The notes under the pieces: generated by a model
The model's input: only the letters and a program-made list of their open reading frames with translations
Database searches by the model: none
Told to the model about the DNA's origin: nothing
NCBI GenBank assembly: GCA_017530465.1
Contig: JAFXMJ010000239.1
Coordinates: 1 to 7,269 of the forward strand
Direction of reading: 5' to 3'
DNA: 7,269 nt
DNA from: Bacteroidales bacterium
Lineage (GTDB): Bacteria; Bacteroidota; Bacteroidia; Bacteroidales; UBA3824
Shown: positions 4,877-7,269 of the stretch, piece by piece
Position numbering within the stretch: position 1 is the first letter of the stretch
Layout of the letters: each line of letters begins with the position of its first letter
Translations under genes and position numbers: made by a program

Positions 4877-4931
4877 AAGGACTAAGCAACAAGGAAGGGA
4901 CTGCCAAGGTTGTAGTCTTTTCCTTTTGTTT
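4877..4931 (+). terminator. Terminator or attenuator between rpsO and pnp
   Basis: GACTA (4880-4884) pairs with TAGTC (4913-4917) and CAAC (4887-4890) with GTTG (4909-4912), with a two-base AG bulge. A T-rich tail follows (TTTT CC TTTT G TTTT). Because pnp begins only about 100 bases further on and no separate consensus promoter is evident, partial termination with read-through into pnp is plausible. Confidence 0.55.
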
Positions 4932-4980
4932 TACCTACCGAGGTCTAATTCCTGCTAAAAACCCTTCACCTAATATTAAC

Positions 4981-5006
4981 GCTGCCACGGCAATGCCATT
5001 GGCGGC
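4981..5006 (+). promoter_or_regulatory. GC-rich hairpin in the pnp leader
   Basis: GCTGCCA (4981-4987) pairs with TGGCGGC (5000-5006), seven pairs including one wobble, with an inner GGC/GCC over an AAT loop. It stands about 27 bases before the pnp ATG in otherwise AT-rich DNA. In Escherichia coli the pnp leader hairpin is the site of RNase III cleavage and PNPase autocontrol. A similar role here is inference. Confidence 0.4.
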
Positions 5007-5033
5007 TTGCATCATTTAGAATAGAAGAAAAAG

Positions 5034-7269
5034 ATGAACATTATCACAAAAGAAATTGACCTTGGCGACGGCCGCATCGTGAGCGTTGAGACCGGCAAGC
5101 TCGCCAAACAAGCAGACGGCTCTGTCATCGTCAGGCAAGGCAACACGGTGTTGCTCGCTACCGTCTGCTCCGCAAAAGAATCCAACCCCGAGGCAGACTT
5201 CATGCCTCTCACAGTAGAGTATCAGGAAAAATATTATTCCAACGGCAGATTCCCCGGCGGCTTCCTCAAACGTGAGGGCAAGGCTTCTGACGCCGAAATC
5301 CTCACCGCAAGGCTCGTTGACCGTGCTTTGAGGCCGTTGTTCCCAAAAGACTATCACTCTGAGACTTTCGTAAATGTATATCTCCTCTCCGCCGACAAGG
5401 AGACTATGCCCGACGCTTACGCCGGATTCGCCGCTTCGTGCGCATTGAGCGTGAGCGACGTGCCGATTCTCGAACCCATCGCTGAGGTTCGCGTGGCAAG
5501 GGTGGACGGCAAGATTGTTATCAACCCCACATACGAACAGTGCGAAAAGGCTGACATCGAGATGGTGGTGGGCGCAACATACGAAAACATCCTTATGGTG
5601 GAAGGCGAGATGAACGAGGTTTCGGAAGCCGAAATGCTCGACGCTATCAAGGCTGCCCACGACGCCATCAAACCCCTCTGCAAGTTGCAGGAGGAAATGG
5701 CTAAGGAGAAGGGCGTCGTTAAACGTACCTACGAACCTGAAATCTCCGACCCCGAACTCCAAAAGCGCATCCACGACGAACTCTACCAGAAGATTTACGA
5801 CACTGCGAAGCAGGGGCTCGGCAAACAGGAGCGTCAGGAGGCTTTCGACAAAATCGAGGAAGACTTCACTGAGTCGCTCGGCCTCACCGAGGAGGAGTTG
5901 GAAGAGAAACAATTGCTCATCGGCCGTTATTACCACGACGAACTCCGCACCGCTGTACGCCGCTTGATTCTCGATGAGGGCAAGCGTCTCGACAGCCGCA
6001 AGACCAACGAAATCCGTCCTATTTGGTGTGAGACTGACGTTTTGCCGTCTGTTCACGGTTCGGCAATCTTCACCCGTGGCGAAACTCAATCTCTCGCCAC
6101 CTGTACACTCGGCACCAAGCTCGACGAGCAGATTATCGATGGTGTTTTGGTACAGGGTCGCAACAACTTCTTGCTCCATTACAACTTCCCGCCATTCGCA
6201 ACCGGCGAGGCTAAGGCAGTGAGGGGCGTTTCGCGTCGCGAGGTAGGCCACGGCAACCTTGCTCACCGCGCTCTCAAAAAGGTGCTCCCCTCAATCGAGG
6301 AAAATCCCTATACTATCCGCGTTGTATCCGACATCTTGGAATCCAACGGTTCGTCTTCAATGGCTTCGGTCTGCGGCGGCTGTATGGCTTTGATGGATGC
6401 TGGCGTCAAGATTAAGCGTCCTGTTTCGGGTATCGCAATGGGTCTTATCACCGACACCGAAAGCGACAAGTACGCTGTCCTCTCCGATATTCTCGGCGAC
6501 GAGGATCACTTGGGTGATATGGACTTCAAGGTTGCTGGCACTACCGCAGGCATCACCGCTTGCCAGATGGACATCAAGGTTGACGGTTTGAGCTACGAAA
6601 TCCTCGCCAACGCCCTCCAACAGGCTAAGGAAGGTCGCGCTCACATCCTCAACATTATGCTCCAAACCATTCCCGCACCCCGCGAGGACTACAAGCCGTT
6701 TGTACCGCGTATGGTCAAGTTTACCATTGCAAAGGACTACATCGGCGCAGTTATCGGACCCGGCGGCAAGGTTATCCAGGAGATTCAGGCAGATACCAAT
6801 TCCATCATCACCATCGACGAGGAAGACGGCGTGGGCATCGTTGCAATTTCCGCTGTCAACAAGGCAGATATGGATGCTGCAATGGCTCGCATCAAGGCTA
6901 TCGTTGCCGAGCCGGAAGTTGGCGAGGTTTACCACGGCACTGTTAAGTCAATCGTTGAGTTTGGCGCATTCATCGAAATTCTCCCCGGCAAGGAAGGCTT
7001 GCTCCACGTTTCCGAGATTGATTGGAAGCGCGTAGAGAATGTAAGCGACGTTCTCAACGAAGGCGATGAAATCGACGTGAAACTCATCGACATCGACAAG
7101 AAGAACAATAAGCTCAAACTCTCCCGTCGTGCGCTCCTTCCCAAGCCCGAAGGCTACGTAGAGCGTCCCGCACGTCCCGAGCGCAGCAACAACGACCGTG
7201 GCCCGCGCAACAACGACCGTGGCGGATTCCGTGGCGACCGTGGCGGCAATGGCGGTTTCAACGACCGTG
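5034..7269 (+). CDS. pnp: Polynucleotide phosphorylase (3' end outside window)
   Basis: The open frame starts at ATG 5034 and gives 745 residues without reaching a stop. Polynucleotide phosphorylase degrades RNA 3' to 5' using phosphate and can also polymerise nucleoside diphosphates. Domains in order: first RNase PH fold (about 1-145, with FLKR at 77-80 at the RNA-entry loop), an all-helical linker (about 215-315), second RNase PH fold (about 320-530), KH (about 560-625, GPGGK at 575-579) and S1 (630-700). Phosphate-site serines S440-S442 and metal-site D491, D497 and K499 align with known catalytic residues, so the enzyme looks active. After residue 705 the tail is rich in Arg, Gly and Asn, with NNDRG repeats. 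This makes the protein longer than the Escherichia coli enzyme (711 residues) and extends past the window. The gene follows rpsO. Confidence 0.98.
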   Translation, partial: MNIITKEIDLGDGRIVSVETGKLAKQADGSVIVRQGNTVLLATVCSAKESNPEADFMPLTVEYQEKYYSNGRFPGGFLKREGKASDAEILTARLVDRALRPLFPKDYHSETFVNVYLLSADKETMPDAYAGFAASCALSVSDVPILEPIAEVRVARVDGKIVINPTYEQCEKADIEMVVGATYENILMVEGEMNEVSEAEMLDAIKAAHDAIKPLCKLQEEMAKEKGVVKRTYEPEISDPELQKRIHDELYQKIYDTAKQGLGKQERQEAFDKIEEDFTESLGLTEEELEEKQLLIGRYYHDELRTAVRRLILDEGKRLDSRKTNEIRPIWCETDVLPSVHGSAIFTRGETQSLATCTLGTKLDEQIIDGVLVQGRNNFLLHYNFPPFATGEAKAVRGVSRREVGHGNLAHRALKKVLPSIEENPYTIRVVSDILESNGSSSMASVCGGCMALMDAGVKIKRPVSGIAMGLITDTESDKYAVLSDILGDEDHLGDMDFKVAGTTAGITACQMDIKVDGLSYEILANALQQAKEGRAHILNIMLQTIPAPREDYKPFVPRMVKFTIAKDYIGAVIGPGGKVIQEIQADTNSIITIDEEDGVGIVAISAVNKADMDAAMARIKAIVAEPEVGEVYHGTVKSIVEFGAFIEILPGKEGLLHVSEIDWKRVENVSDVLNEGDEIDVKLIDIDKKNNKLKLSRRALLPKPEGYVERPARPERSNNDRGPRNNDRGGFRGDRGGNGGFNDR
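7188..7269 (+). repeat. Short coding repeats in the PNPase tail (NNDRG/RGG)
   Basis: AACAACGACCGTGGC occurs at 7188-7202 and again at 7209-7223 as identical 15-base units, followed by shortened forms (GGCGACCGTGGC, AACGACCGT). They encode NNDRG and FRGDRGG, an RGG-like low-complexity tail after the S1 domain that is likely disordered and RNA-binding. The array runs past the window end. Confidence 0.8.

Noticed and set aside
5016..6266. A 416-residue open frame on the minus strand opposite pnp
   Set aside because: It is antisense to the well-supported pnp gene. Its length follows from pnp's strong codon bias, and the predicted protein is a low-complexity mix with no recognisable domain.
6357..6935. 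A 192-residue minus-strand open frame within pnp
   Set aside because: Also a shadow of the pnp coding sequence, with no motifs and no promoter.
1..7269. CRISPR array or insertion sequence
   Set aside because: No regularly spaced repeats and no transposase or terminal inverted repeats with target duplications were seen anywhere in the window.

Overview
This window looks like chromosomal DNA from a member of the Bacteroidota, most likely the order Bacteroidales. The evidence is four parts: promoters of the phylum type (TTG, about 20 bp, TAnnTTTG), a near absence of Shine-Dalgarno sequences with A-rich start contexts instead, the protein types present, and a PNPase with an Arg/Gly/Asn-rich tail. 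The genus cannot be told from the sequence.

Layout. (1) 1-771: the 3' part of a membrane-anchored family 2 glycosyltransferase whose start lies outside the window. (2) About 772-2900: a low-density accessory zone with several signs of decay. It holds a parDE-type toxin-antitoxin locus on the minus strand with an intact antitoxin and a toxin cut to 40 residues. It also holds a strong candidate for a rod-shaped structured non-coding RNA with its own promoter and terminator (about 1243-1510), a small XRE-type HTH protein, a YbjN-like small gene split by an apparent one-base deletion, a 69-residue hypothetical protein whose start carries a 10-bp tandem duplication, a strong terminator hairpin, and a 33-bp vestige of a second parD-like gene. 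(3) 2902-4464: a solitary AAA-ATPase/PD-(D/E)XK protein with its own promoter. (4) 4600 to the end: core genes rpsO (ribosomal protein S15) and pnp (polynucleotide phosphorylase, running off the window end), in the classic rpsO-pnp order with a terminator-like hairpin and a second hairpin between them.

How they fit together. rpsO-pnp is a conserved translation and RNA-decay pair. The glycosyltransferase belongs to surface polysaccharide or lipid glycosylation. The genes between them look like a recombination-prone insertion zone in which a toxin-antitoxin module, at least two small genes and the vestige of a second antitoxin have been broken or trimmed. The most interesting part is the RNA at about 1243-1510: five nested helices and an apical hairpin in one long interrupted rod, which resembles 6S-type RNA in architecture, although its identity cannot be settled from the sequence alone.
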